This document shows positions 1 through 6,220 of a stretch of DNA of 6,220 nt, one piece after another. This DNA is from an uncultured Lachnospiraceae bacterium. Lineage in GTDB: Bacteria > Bacillota > Clostridia > Lachnospirales > Lachnospiraceae. The position numbers and the translations under genes were made by a program. The notes below the pieces were generated by a model. That model was not told where the DNA came from. It saw only the letters and a list, made by a program, of their open reading frames with translations, and did not search any database. The DNA lies in the NCBI GenBank assembly GCA_910586755.1, contig CAJUJM010000068.1:1-6220 (forward strand), given 5' to 3'. Numbering within the stretch: position 1 is the first letter of the stretch; every line of letters begins with the position of its first letter.

Positions 1-18
1 AGGTAAAGAAAGTTGTCT

Positions 19-59
19 TATAACTTCTGATGGAGGGGGGAATTCCTCCTTCCGTTATA
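19..59 (+). terminator. Two-part hairpin upstream of the operon, possible terminator of the preceding unit
   Basis: TATAAC at 19-24 pairs perfectly with GTTATA at 54-59. Inside it a G-rich arm (32-39) pairs with a C/T-rich arm (45-52), eight pairs including two G-U, around a 5-nt loop; the two stems are separated by a short asymmetric internal loop. The following DNA (60-75) is A/T-rich but lacks the clean T run of a classic intrinsic terminator. It could end the transcript of an unseen upstream gene or be a structured leader element of this operon. The pairing is seen directly; the role is inference. Confidence 0.3.
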
Positions 60-70
60 TCTATATAGAT
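59..70. promoter_or_regulatory. Perfect 12-bp A/T-rich palindrome, possible operator
   Basis: ATCTATATAGAT reads the same on both strands. It lies about 70 nt before the first gene, immediately after the upstream hairpin. Catabolic operons of this kind are usually controlled by a local regulator that binds a short dyad, so this is a candidate operator. A/T-rich palindromes of this length also arise by chance, and no regulator gene is visible here to match it with. Confidence 0.25.
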
Positions 71-101
71 TTATTAGATTGGACTTTGTAACTATTAACC
101 A

Positions 102-119
102 GTAGTCATTCTTGACTAC
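102..119. promoter_or_regulatory. Perfect 7-bp inverted repeat in the leader, possible operator or hairpin
   Basis: GTAGTCA (102-108) and TGACTAC (113-119) are exact reverse complements around a 4-nt spacer TTCT. The dyad ends 14 nt before the AGGAG ribosome site of the sulfatase gene, so it could be a repressor site or an RNA hairpin just upstream of the translation start. A TTGACT hexamer (112-117) overlaps the right arm, but no -10 box lies at proper spacing before the gene, so I do not call a promoter from it. Confidence 0.35.
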
Positions 120-133
120 ACCATTATTATACT

Positions 134-138
134 AGGAG
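134..138 (+). promoter_or_regulatory. Ribosome binding site of the sulfatase gene
   Basis: AGGAG at 134-138 is the only strong Shine-Dalgarno match before the first gene. It is only 2 nt from the ATG at 141 but 11 nt from the in-frame ATG at 150. The 2-nt spacing is too short for efficient initiation, so the ATG at 150 (protein starting MKPHVIMIMADQ) may be the real start. Confidence 0.6.
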
Positions 139-140
139 AG

Positions 141-1613
141 ATGAAAAGAATGAAACCTCATGTCATTATGATTATGGCGGATCAGCTTCGGGCAGATGTA
201 TTAGGAAAAGGATTTACGCCTAATATTGACGCCATTGCAAAAGAAGGGGTGAAGTTTGACCGGGCATATTGCGGCTGTCCTTTATGCGTACCGGCCAGGG
301 GCGTGATATTTACCGGCACGTATCCCAACCGCAATGGTTCCCTGATTAATCCGTGGGAGCCACAGGATGCAAAATACGGCAATGTAAAATCGGGAATTAC
401 CAATCTTTATGAGCTGATGGAGGAAGAATGGGACAGTATTCACAGCGGAAAGCAGCATCTGTTTACGGAAGGCGGAAAACTGGAAGACCGAAAGGATTCA
501 AAAACCCGGTGGCTTTCTACGGAACAGAGCTATAAAGAATACTTAAAAGAAAACGAAATCTCCATGCCGGGCGGCCCGTCCTTCCGGATGAGGGTTCCGG
601 AGCTGATTAGCGGGAAAGCCACTCATGTGGCAAATTATTCCAATGCCAACACCGGACGGTATGAGCCGGGGGAAGAGTATTATTTTGACCATTATTTTGC
701 CAAAAAGGCGGTGGAAGGAATTCGGGAAAGGGATCCTCTGAAACCTCTTCTGCTAAACGCCATGTTTTTGGCTCCCCATCCGCCTTTGGAGATTCCGGAT
801 CCCTGGTACAGCCTGGTAAAGGATACAGATTTTGATTTGCCGGGAAATGTGGGAGTTTACTACTCCAATCAGTCGCCTCTTCAGATGTATAATCTGCCGG
901 GAGTAGTAGGGGCCTGCTACAACCGCGCCCATTGGAAGGAAGCCTGGAGAGTATATCTAGGCCTGGCAGCCATGCTGGATAACTGTGTGGGCCAGATACA
1001 AAAGGAATTAAAGGCGCAGGGAATCTATGAGGAAAGCCTGATTATTTTTACCAGTGATCACGGAGAAATGCTGGGTTCCCACGGCCTGTTTCAAAAGATG
1101 TGCATGTATGAGGAGGCCGCCAGAGTACCTCTGTATATCAAGTTCCCAAAAGAGAAAAATCCGGGCCGGCCAGGACAGGTAATCAAATCCACAGTGAGCC
1201 ATGTGGATTTGATGCCTACGCTGTGTGATTATTTGGAGCTGAAACCTGGGCATGGGATGGACGGGGAATCCCTGATGCCGCTGATTTCGGGAAACGATAA
1301 GCCGGACAAGGGAGGGCGCGCTTTTCTCCAGTATGACGGCAATGGAAGCTTATCGAATTTCCAGCGCTGTGTTGTCCGTGGAAACCATAAACTGATTCTG
1401 GATTTCTTTAAAAATGAAGTTTACTATGAGCTTTATGATTTGGATCACGACAGGCAGGAGACGTGCAACCTGCTGTTTCAGCCAGAATATGACAGTCTGG
1501 CAAGGGAGATGGCGGCAGAGTTGGCCCGTCATATGACTGCCACCGGGGATCACCTGGATTTTCCGGCATTTTCACCGGAACGGTTCCGAAAGGCTTATGG
1601 AGGCAGAACATGA
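141..1613 (+). CDS. Type I (S1 family) sulfatase, cysteine type, cytoplasmic
   Basis: Hydrolyses a sulfate ester, probably on a glycan. Visible family marks: metal-binding D14 in MADQLR; the maturation motif C49-V-P-A-R53, in which the cysteine must be oxidised to formylglycine; K104 and H106 in GKQHLF; H213 in APHPP; D306-H307 in TSDHGEMLGSHG; and K319. All main active-site positions are present and 490 residues is normal for S1, so it looks functional. A cysteine rather than serine motif means maturation by a radical-SAM sulfatase-maturating enzyme or equivalent, not encoded in this window. There is no signal peptide: the protein starts directly with the first core strand, so it should act in the cytosol. 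ATG at 150 is an alternative start with better ribosome-site spacing. The stop overlaps the next start as ATGA, indicating translational coupling. The S1 subfamily, and thus which sulfate position is cut, cannot be read reliably here. Confidence 0.95.
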   Translation: MKRMKPHVIMIMADQLRADVLGKGFTPNIDAIAKEGVKFDRAYCGCPLCVPARGVIFTGTYPNRNGSLINPWEPQDAKYGNVKSGITNLYELMEEEWDSIHSGKQHLFTEGGKLEDRKDSKTRWLSTEQSYKEYLKENEISMPGGPSFRMRVPELISGKATHVANYSNANTGRYEPGEEYYFDHYFAKKAVEGIRERDPLKPLLLNAMFLAPHPPLEIPDPWYSLVKDTDFDLPGNVGVYYSNQSPLQMYNLPGVVGACYNRAHWKEAWRVYLGLAAMLDNCVGQIQKELKAQGIYEESLIIFTSDHGEMLGSHGLFQKMCMYEEAARVPLYIKFPKEKNPGRPGQVIKSTVSHVDLMPTLCDYLELKPGHGMDGESLMPLISGNDKPDKGGRAFLQYDGNGSLSNFQRCVVRGNHKLILDFFKNEVYYELYDLDHDRQETCNLLFQPEYDSLAREMAAELARHMTATGDHLDFPAFSPERFRKAYGGRT

Positions 1614-3367
1614 ATACATTAAATACCAAAGAAGATTATCAAAAACTGCTGCTTCAGCTTTTAGAGCCTCTAAAAGAAAAATTCAGTCCCCAGGGCGCAG
1701 GAATTTCTTTATATGGGGCGGGCGCCTCTTACCCGGAAAACATTATTGTAATGGAAGCCTTTGCAAGGCCCCTGTGGGGGTTAGTTCCCTTTTGGGCCGG
1801 AGGCGGCCGGGATGAGTTTTGGGAGAAAACTTATCAGAAAGGTCTTTTGGTCGGAACCGATCCGAAAAATCCGGAATACTGGGGAAAATGTGAAGATTTT
1901 GATCAGCGCTTTGTGGAGATGGGGCCCATTTCCCTTGGCCTGTTGATGGCCCCTCATATTCTGTGGGAGCCTTTTGACCAGAGGCAGAAGGAGAATATCG
2001 CGGCCTGGCTGTATCAAATAAATCAACATACCCTTTCCAGGTGCAACTGGTACTATTTTCGCATTTTGGTAAATCTGGCGCTGAAAGGCTTAAGCTGTCC
2101 CTATTCACCGGCCCTTTTAGAATCCGATCTGGAATATATGGAATCCTGTTATCTGGGACATGGCTGGTATGTGGATGGAGTATCGGATCAAAAGGATTAT
2201 TACAGCGCTTTTGCCATGGAGTTTTACAGCCAGATTTATACGGTTTACGGGAAAGATGGGGATCCCAGACGCTGCGCCCGGATGAGAGAGCGGGCCGGTA
2301 AATTTCAGGAAGATTTTGTGTATTGGTTTGATGAGCAGGGTCGGGCATTGCCTTACGGAAGATCTTTGACTTACCGGTTTGCCCAGGCGGCATTTTGGCC
2401 AGCGGCCTTGTTTTCCGGCGCAGCAGGTGCTTCGGATACGAGTGCCGGACTTAAAACAGGCCAGATAAAGGGAATCATCAACCGGAATCTGCGATACTGG
2501 CTGTCAGAGGAAATTTTTCAGGGAGACGGTGTTTTAAGCGTGGGATATGCTTACGCCAATCTTTCCATGGCGGAAAAATACAATGCCCCGGGGAGTCCTT
2601 ATTGGTGTCTGAAAATATTTTTACTTCTGGCATTAAAAGACGATCATCCATACTGGAGGGAAAAGGAACTCCCCCTTCCCAAACTGGAGAAGGTCCGGCC
2701 AATGGGCTATGCGGATATTTTGATGCAGCATTGTGGAAAAGAGACTTGCGGCTATGTACCGGCAATTTATAACAAAAATGTCCTGGGGCATTTTGTGGAA
2801 AAGTACGGAAAGTTTGCCTATTCCTCAGAGTTTGGATTTTCCGTATCCCATTCCAGTGAAAAACTGGAGGAGGCGGCTCCGGACAGTATGCTGGCCTTTG
2901 TAACAGAAGAGGATCAGAGAGTTTACGTCCGTACCAGAAGCATTTCTTACGAGATTGGTGAGGATTACATAGATTCCCTGTGGAGTCCTGTGAAAGGCAT
3001 TATGGTAAAGACCAGGATCCGCCCAACCGGTTTTGGCCATGTGCGGGAACATGAGATTACCAGCGAAATTTCCTGCAAAGCTTACGAATGTGGATTTTCT
3101 GTGGCAAAATACCAGCCGGGATATGAATGTTTTTTGGGGCCCAATGAGGCGGAAGCGAAAAATCACAGTCATCTCTGCAAAGTGGTTATAGAGGAAATTG
3201 CTCCGGAAAGAAATACTCTGTATCCGGTTGTGATTGCAGCAGATCCCAATACCAATGTACTTAATAAAAATACCGTAATTCCGGCAGTAGCTTTTGATAT
3301 AACGCCAGGTATTACCCGGATAAAAGCCCGGATAGAGAGGAGAATTTATGACAATTCAGGAATTTGA
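1610..3367 (+). CDS. DUF2264 domain protein, probable cytoplasmic glycan-active enzyme
   Basis: A full-length DUF2264 protein of 585 residues. Recognisable family blocks run through it: MEAFARPLWGLVPFWAGGG near 48-66, EYWG (89-92), DQRFVEMG (98-105), NWYYFRILVN (146-155), GWYVDG (185-190), DYYSAFAMEF (196-205), LPYGRSLTYRFAQAAFW (247-263) and AEKYNAPGSPYW (321-332). The N-terminal part (about 1-350) is helix-rich with many Trp/Tyr/Asp positions, as in an alpha/alpha toroid; residues about 390-585 look beta-rich, as in a C-terminal sandwich. No signal peptide is seen. The start is an ATG overlapping the sulfatase stop (ATGA), with GGAGG at 1599-1603 and a 6-nt spacer. The gene overlaps the GH88 gene by 20 nt. 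The catalytic role is not settled from sequence: its place between a sulfatase and an unsaturated glucuronyl hydrolase suggests a uronic-acid glycosidase or lyase. Family assignment is firm; activity is inference. Confidence 0.9.
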   Translation: MNTLNTKEDYQKLLLQLLEPLKEKFSPQGAGISLYGAGASYPENIIVMEAFARPLWGLVPFWAGGGRDEFWEKTYQKGLLVGTDPKNPEYWGKCEDFDQRFVEMGPISLGLLMAPHILWEPFDQRQKENIAAWLYQINQHTLSRCNWYYFRILVNLALKGLSCPYSPALLESDLEYMESCYLGHGWYVDGVSDQKDYYSAFAMEFYSQIYTVYGKDGDPRRCARMRERAGKFQEDFVYWFDEQGRALPYGRSLTYRFAQAAFWPAALFSGAAGASDTSAGLKTGQIKGIINRNLRYWLSEEIFQGDGVLSVGYAYANLSMAEKYNAPGSPYWCLKIFLLLALKDDHPYWREKELPLPKLEKVRPMGYADILMQHCGKETCGYVPAIYNKNVLGHFVEKYGKFAYSSEFGFSVSHSSEKLEEAAPDSMLAFVTEEDQRVYVRTRSISYEIGEDYIDSLWSPVKGIMVKTRIRPTGFGHVREHEITSEISCKAYECGFSVAKYQPGYECFLGPNEAEAKNHSHLCKVVIEEIAPERNTLYPVVIAADPNTNVLNKNTVIPAVAFDITPGITRIKARIERRIYDNSGI

Positions 3368-4520
3368 AAAATACCAGGAGATAACTGACGAGGAAGTAGG
3401 GCAGGCTTTGGAGACAGCAAGCGCCCAGACCGGTTTTGCCCTGTCCAGGTTTGGCAATAAATTTAAACATATTTTCAGCACGAATCAATTTTATACAGAA
3501 GCTCCCAATAACCAGTGGACCAATGGATTCTGGACAGGGGAATTGTGGCTGGCTTATGAACATACCGGAGATAAAAAGTTTTTAGATGCAGCTATGGCCC
3601 ATACCAGAAGCTTTCGCGAAAGGGCAGAGAAGCGAATTGGGACAGATACCCACGACCTGGGCTTTTTGTACAGTCCATCCTGTGTTGCCGCTTATAAAAT
3701 CACCGGAGATCAGGAGGCAAAAAAGACGGCCCTTATGGCGGCAGATATGCTGTTAAAACGGTTTCACGAAAAGGGGTAGTTTTTGCAGGCCTGGGGAAAA
3801 CTAAATGAGCCGGGGAACTATCGTTTGATTATTGACTGCCTTTTAAATCTCCCTCTGCTTTACTGGGCCGGTGAGGAAACCGGAGATTTCATCTATGCAA
3901 AAAAGGCCAGGGCCCACATCACTACAGCTTTAAAGGTTTTAATCCGGCCGGATTTTTCTGCTTACCATACCTTCTTTTTTGATCCGGAAACCGGCGCTCC
4001 CCTAAAAGGAGTAACCCATCAGGGGTATTCTGCCAGTTCTGCCTGGGCCAGGGGACAGGCATGGGGAATTTACGGGATCGCCTTAAGCTACCGGTATACG
4101 AAGCAAGAAGACTATATCCAGCTTTTTGAGAAAGTAACCGGATATTTTCTGGAACACCTTCCGAAAGATTTGATTCCTTACTGGGATTTTATTTTTACCG
4201 ATGGAAGTGAAGAACCCAGAGATTCCTCTGCCGCCGCCGTGGCCGCCTGCGGTATGCTGGAAATGGCAAACTATCTTCCGGAGGAAAAAGCAAGCTTTTA
4301 CTCTCAGGCGGCAAGGCGGTTAATGAAGGCTTTATACGAAAAGTGCGGGGTCAAAAGCTCAGAAATCTCCGATGGACAGCTCCTCCATGGAGTATACGGA
4401 AGGAAAACACCTTATAACGATTGCATTGATCATGGAATAGATGAATGTAACCTTTGGGGCGATTACTACTATGTAGAAGGTTTAACCAGGCTGTATAAAG
4501 ACTGGAATCCTTATTGGTAG
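3348..4520 (+). pseudogene. GH88 unsaturated glucuronyl hydrolase, interrupted by an in-frame TAG at codon 144
   Basis: GH88 enzymes hydrate the 4,5 double bond of an unsaturated uronate at the non-reducing end of lyase-made oligosaccharides, which releases it. The family pattern is complete over 390 codons, normal length: D103 in THDLGFLYSPS and D163 in IIDCLLNLP match the two catalytic aspartates, followed by THQGY (223-227), WARGQAWG (233-240), YWDF (278-281), DSSAAAVAA (292-300), WGDYYYVEG (370-378) and a typical DWNPYW C-terminus. The frame is uninterrupted except for TAG at 3777-3779, in the block that would read KG-x-FLQAWG, so a single substitution (for example GAG to TAG) explains it. 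The pieces are 3348-3779 (143 residues) and 3780-4520 (TTG at 3783 is the first possible restart). Each piece keeps one catalytic Asp, so neither should work alone. The ATG at 3348 has AGGAG at 3338-3342 and overlaps the DUF2264 gene. No signal peptide. True decay, readthrough or an assembly error are all possible. Confidence 0.9.
3771..3785 (+). other. Internal amber stop with a possible reinitiation site in the GH88 gene
   Basis: AAGGGG (3771-3776), a partial Shine-Dalgarno match, is followed at once by the TAG (3777-3779), then TTT and a TTG at 3783-3785 in the same frame, 6 nt after the AAGGGG. Ribosomes stopping here could in principle restart at TTG and make the second half as a separate chain. 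The normal end of the same gene is also TAG (4518-4520, right after the conserved C-terminus), which argues that TAG is a true stop in this genome and not a reassigned codon. Confidence 0.5.
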
Positions 4521-4530
4521 AGGAAGGGAG
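4521..4530 (+). promoter_or_regulatory. Ribosome binding site that sets the start of the fourth gene
   Basis: AGGAAGGGAG directly after the GH88 stop sits 7 nt before the ATG at 4538. This fixes ATG 4538 as the start rather than the upstream in-frame TTG at 4514, which lies inside the GH88 coding end and has no ribosome site. Confidence 0.75.
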
Positions 4531-4537
4531 CCGGAAA

Positions 4538-6220
4538 ATGGAACATTTATGCAGAAACTTGTTAGGAGAATGGTGCCGCCGCCTGCTGGATCTTCAGATA
4601 AGGGGAAGCAAAAGCCCCCGTCTGGACGGCGCCATTTTGTGTCCTGCCTGCGGGAAAATCCATGGGAGATGCGTGGAAGCCATGTATCCGTTTCTGCGGA
4701 TGGCAAAAGAAGAAGAGTACCAGGGCAGGCCAGGCTGGCAGAAAAGGAGAGATGAGTGGGTAGAAGGGGCAAAAGCACTGTTTTCCTGGGCAGAACATAC
4801 CGTGTCCTTAGAAGACGACTCTCTGCTTAATGATATTGATTCCCGGTGGACAGGGATCACGGTATTTTATGCAATCCAGCTTTCCGACTGCCTTCGGTTT
4901 TGCAGCTCTTTATTAGACGGGGAGACGCAAATGGCCTGGACAAACCGGCTGGAAAAAGCCGCTGAATTTTTATGCAACACCCCTATTCTTATGGAAAATA
5001 ATATTAATTACCCCCCTCTCCAATGCACTTGCCCTCTATCAGTGCGGAGAGCTTCTAAGAAACGAAAGCTATAAGAAAAAATCAAAAGAGCTGGCAAAGC
5101 TGGCTGGTTCTGTCCTTACAGAAAACGGACTCTTATTTGGAGAGGGAGTGCCACGCTTTCAAAGGAGCAGACAGGGCTGCCAGCCTGTAGATATAGGTTA
5201 CAATATGGAAGAAACCTTGCCGTCCCTGATCTTGTATGCCTGGGAAAGCGGGGACGAAAAAACCTGGGATCTGGCCCAAAAGAGCCTTTTTGCACATCTG
5301 GATTTTATTCTGGCAGATGGAGGAATCAACAACAGTTTTGGAACAAGAAACTATAAATGGAGTTATTGGGGGAGCCGGACCTGCGATGGATTTTCCCTAG
5401 GATATTTGCTGGCTGCAAAGAAATTAAAGGAATGGGACAGGGACAAACAGGCAAAAATAGAACAGACTGTATGGAAAAATTTAGAGCTTTTACAAGAGTG
5501 TACTCAGGATGGATTGCTGTCAGGGGGACCTCACTATAAATCTGCCGGGCAGCCGTCTTGTATACACCATACCTTTACTCATGCCAAGGTCCTGGCTGGG
5601 ATTTTGGATCGGAATCTGGCGGGAAATACTGCCCATCTCTTAACAGATGAGAAAGAAGAAAACCTTTCTCCCGGCGCCCGCTGGTATCCGGAAATTGCCT
5701 CCTGGATCATATCCGCACCGCCCGTGTCTGCCACGATAACCTGCTATGACTGGGAATATATGTCCGGCGGCCACGTGGGGGGAGGAACCCTTTCTTTGCT
5801 GCATCATCGAACTGCAGGGCCGCTGTTTTGCGCGGGGATGGGGGAATATACTTTAAAAGAACCCAACAATATGCAGGTTCCATTCAGGGTGCGCCACCGG
5901 TGTCTGGCCCTTCGGATTGAGGCGGAAGTAGACGGGAGAATTTACAGCAGTATCTATGAAGATCAGGCGAGAGCGGAAAAACTTTCAAAGGATACTTCCC
6001 AAGAACTTTCCTTTCAGATACAAGGCCAGTTAAAAGATATTTCCCACAACCCGCCTGACGGGATTAAGCTTTCCTATAGTCTGGAATATAAGTTTTTTAA
6101 CAACCAGGTGGAGATGAATATGATCTTTCCCCGGGGCAAGGTCATATGCCCTGTTATCAGTCAGAAAGAAGAGAAACTGGTTTCCTATAAAGCTGCCGGA
6201 TACTCCATAATAAAAATAAT
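4538..6220 (+). pseudogene. Heparinase-like uncharacterised carbohydrate-active protein, frameshifted and cut by the window end
   Basis: The gene starts at ATG 4538 and reads 158 codons to 5011; the same protein continues in the +1 frame from 5013 to the window end (402 more codons), so at least 560 residues. If not recoded, translation ends at TAA 5072-5074 after 21 out-of-frame codons. Visible blocks: a Cys-rich CPACGKIHGRC (35-45), NNINY (154-158) meeting PLSNALALYQ across the shift, LFGEG (199-203), PVDIGYNMEE (216-225), RNYKWSYWGSRTCDG (270-284), GGPHY (329-333), HHTFTHAK (343-350) and SGGHVGGG (409-416). The first ~350 residues look like an alpha-helical toroid; the remainder is beta-rich, the layout of heparinase II/III-type lyases. 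I do not recognise a named family and cannot place catalytic residues; Y221 and H343/H344 are candidates only. No signal peptide. It follows GH88 by 17 nt, so it likely shares its substrate. Confidence 0.75.
5011..5016 (+). other. C6 run where the reading frame of the fourth gene shifts by one base
   Basis: Upstream codons are in the frame ending TAC at 5009-5011; the conserved downstream protein is in the frame with CCC at 5013-5015. Removing one C from this run of six restores one continuous protein reading NINYPLSNALALYQ. A homopolymer is a common place for a slippage mutation or a consensus error. The sequence CCC-CCT is also a type of proline codon run where +1 ribosomal slippage is known, so programmed or leaky recoding is a less likely alternative. 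Confidence 0.8.

Noticed and set aside
2..91. Open frame of 29 codons ending in TAA at 89-91, possible 3' end of an upstream gene
   Set aside because: The translation has no recognisable family features, spans the hairpin and palindrome, and an equally plausible gene end exists in another frame (TAA at 21-23). Too short to support.
112..133. TTGACT (112-117) with TATACT (128-133) as a promoter
   Set aside because: The spacer is only 10 nt instead of about 17, and transcription would begin at or after the ribosome site.
1743..2393. 216-codon open frame on the minus strand inside the DUF2264 gene
   Set aside because: It is the complement of a strongly conserved coding region, has no recognisable motif and no convincing ribosome site; a shadow frame.
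4514..4537. TTG at 4514 as the start of the fourth gene
   Set aside because: It lies inside the end of the GH88 gene without a ribosome site; ATG 4538 has AGGAAGG at good spacing.
5050..5070. AGCTT/AAGCT weak stem after the C6 run as a frameshift-stimulating hairpin
   Set aside because: Only 5 bp with an 11-nt loop and more than 30 nt from the slip site; too weak and too distant to support programmed frameshifting.
5357..5539. 60-codon + strand open frame
   Set aside because: It overlaps the well-supported +1-frame continuation of the fourth gene and has no ribosome site or motif.
5649..5670. Perfect 7-bp inverted repeat GAGAAAG / CTTTCTC with an 8-nt loop
   Set aside because: It lies within the conserved coding frame of the fourth gene with no T run after it; most likely chance.
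1..6220. CRISPR arrays, tRNA/rRNA genes, insertion sequences, attachment sites
   Set aside because: No regularly spaced repeats, no tRNA-like or rRNA sequence, no transposase-like protein and no terminal repeats were seen.

Overview
The window shows four head-to-tail genes on the + strand that look like part of one operon for breaking down a sulfated, uronic-acid-containing glycan. Near-balanced base composition, strong AGGAG/GGAGG ribosome sites, ATGA and 20-nt gene overlaps, and Clostridia-like proteins suggest a gut Firmicute of the Lachnospiraceae type. That taxonomic call is inference from style, not from a marker gene.

Layout. Positions 1-140 hold no convincing gene. They carry a two-part hairpin (19-59), a perfect 12-bp palindrome (59-70) and a perfect 7-bp dyad (102-119): probably the end of the preceding transcription unit plus the leader or operator zone of this operon. 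Then come a cysteine-type S1 sulfatase (141-1613), a DUF2264 protein (1610-3367), a GH88 unsaturated glucuronyl hydrolase (3348-4520) and a large uncharacterised heparinase-like protein (4538 to beyond the window end). Gene junctions are overlaps or a 17-nt gap, with no terminator between them, so one transcript is likely.

The two downstream genes are each interrupted. The GH88 gene has an in-frame TAG at codon 144, exactly between its two catalytic aspartates, and the frame is otherwise intact. The fourth gene has one extra C in a C6 run at 5011-5016. The first 158 codons continue as a further 402 codons in the +1 frame, open to base 6220. The lesions may be real decay, recoding or reinitiation signals, or consensus errors in the assembly; the sequence alone cannot decide.

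How the genes may work together. None of the four proteins shows a signal peptide, so the pathway appears cytoplasmic and should act on imported oligosaccharides. The sulfatase would remove sulfate esters and GH88 would release the 4,5-unsaturated uronate from the non-reducing end. The DUF2264 protein and the fourth protein, both probably helical-toroid carbohydrate enzymes, are the candidates for making the unsaturated ends or for cutting other linkages. No canonical polysaccharide lyase, transporter, regulator or sulfatase-maturase is present, so these must lie outside the window.
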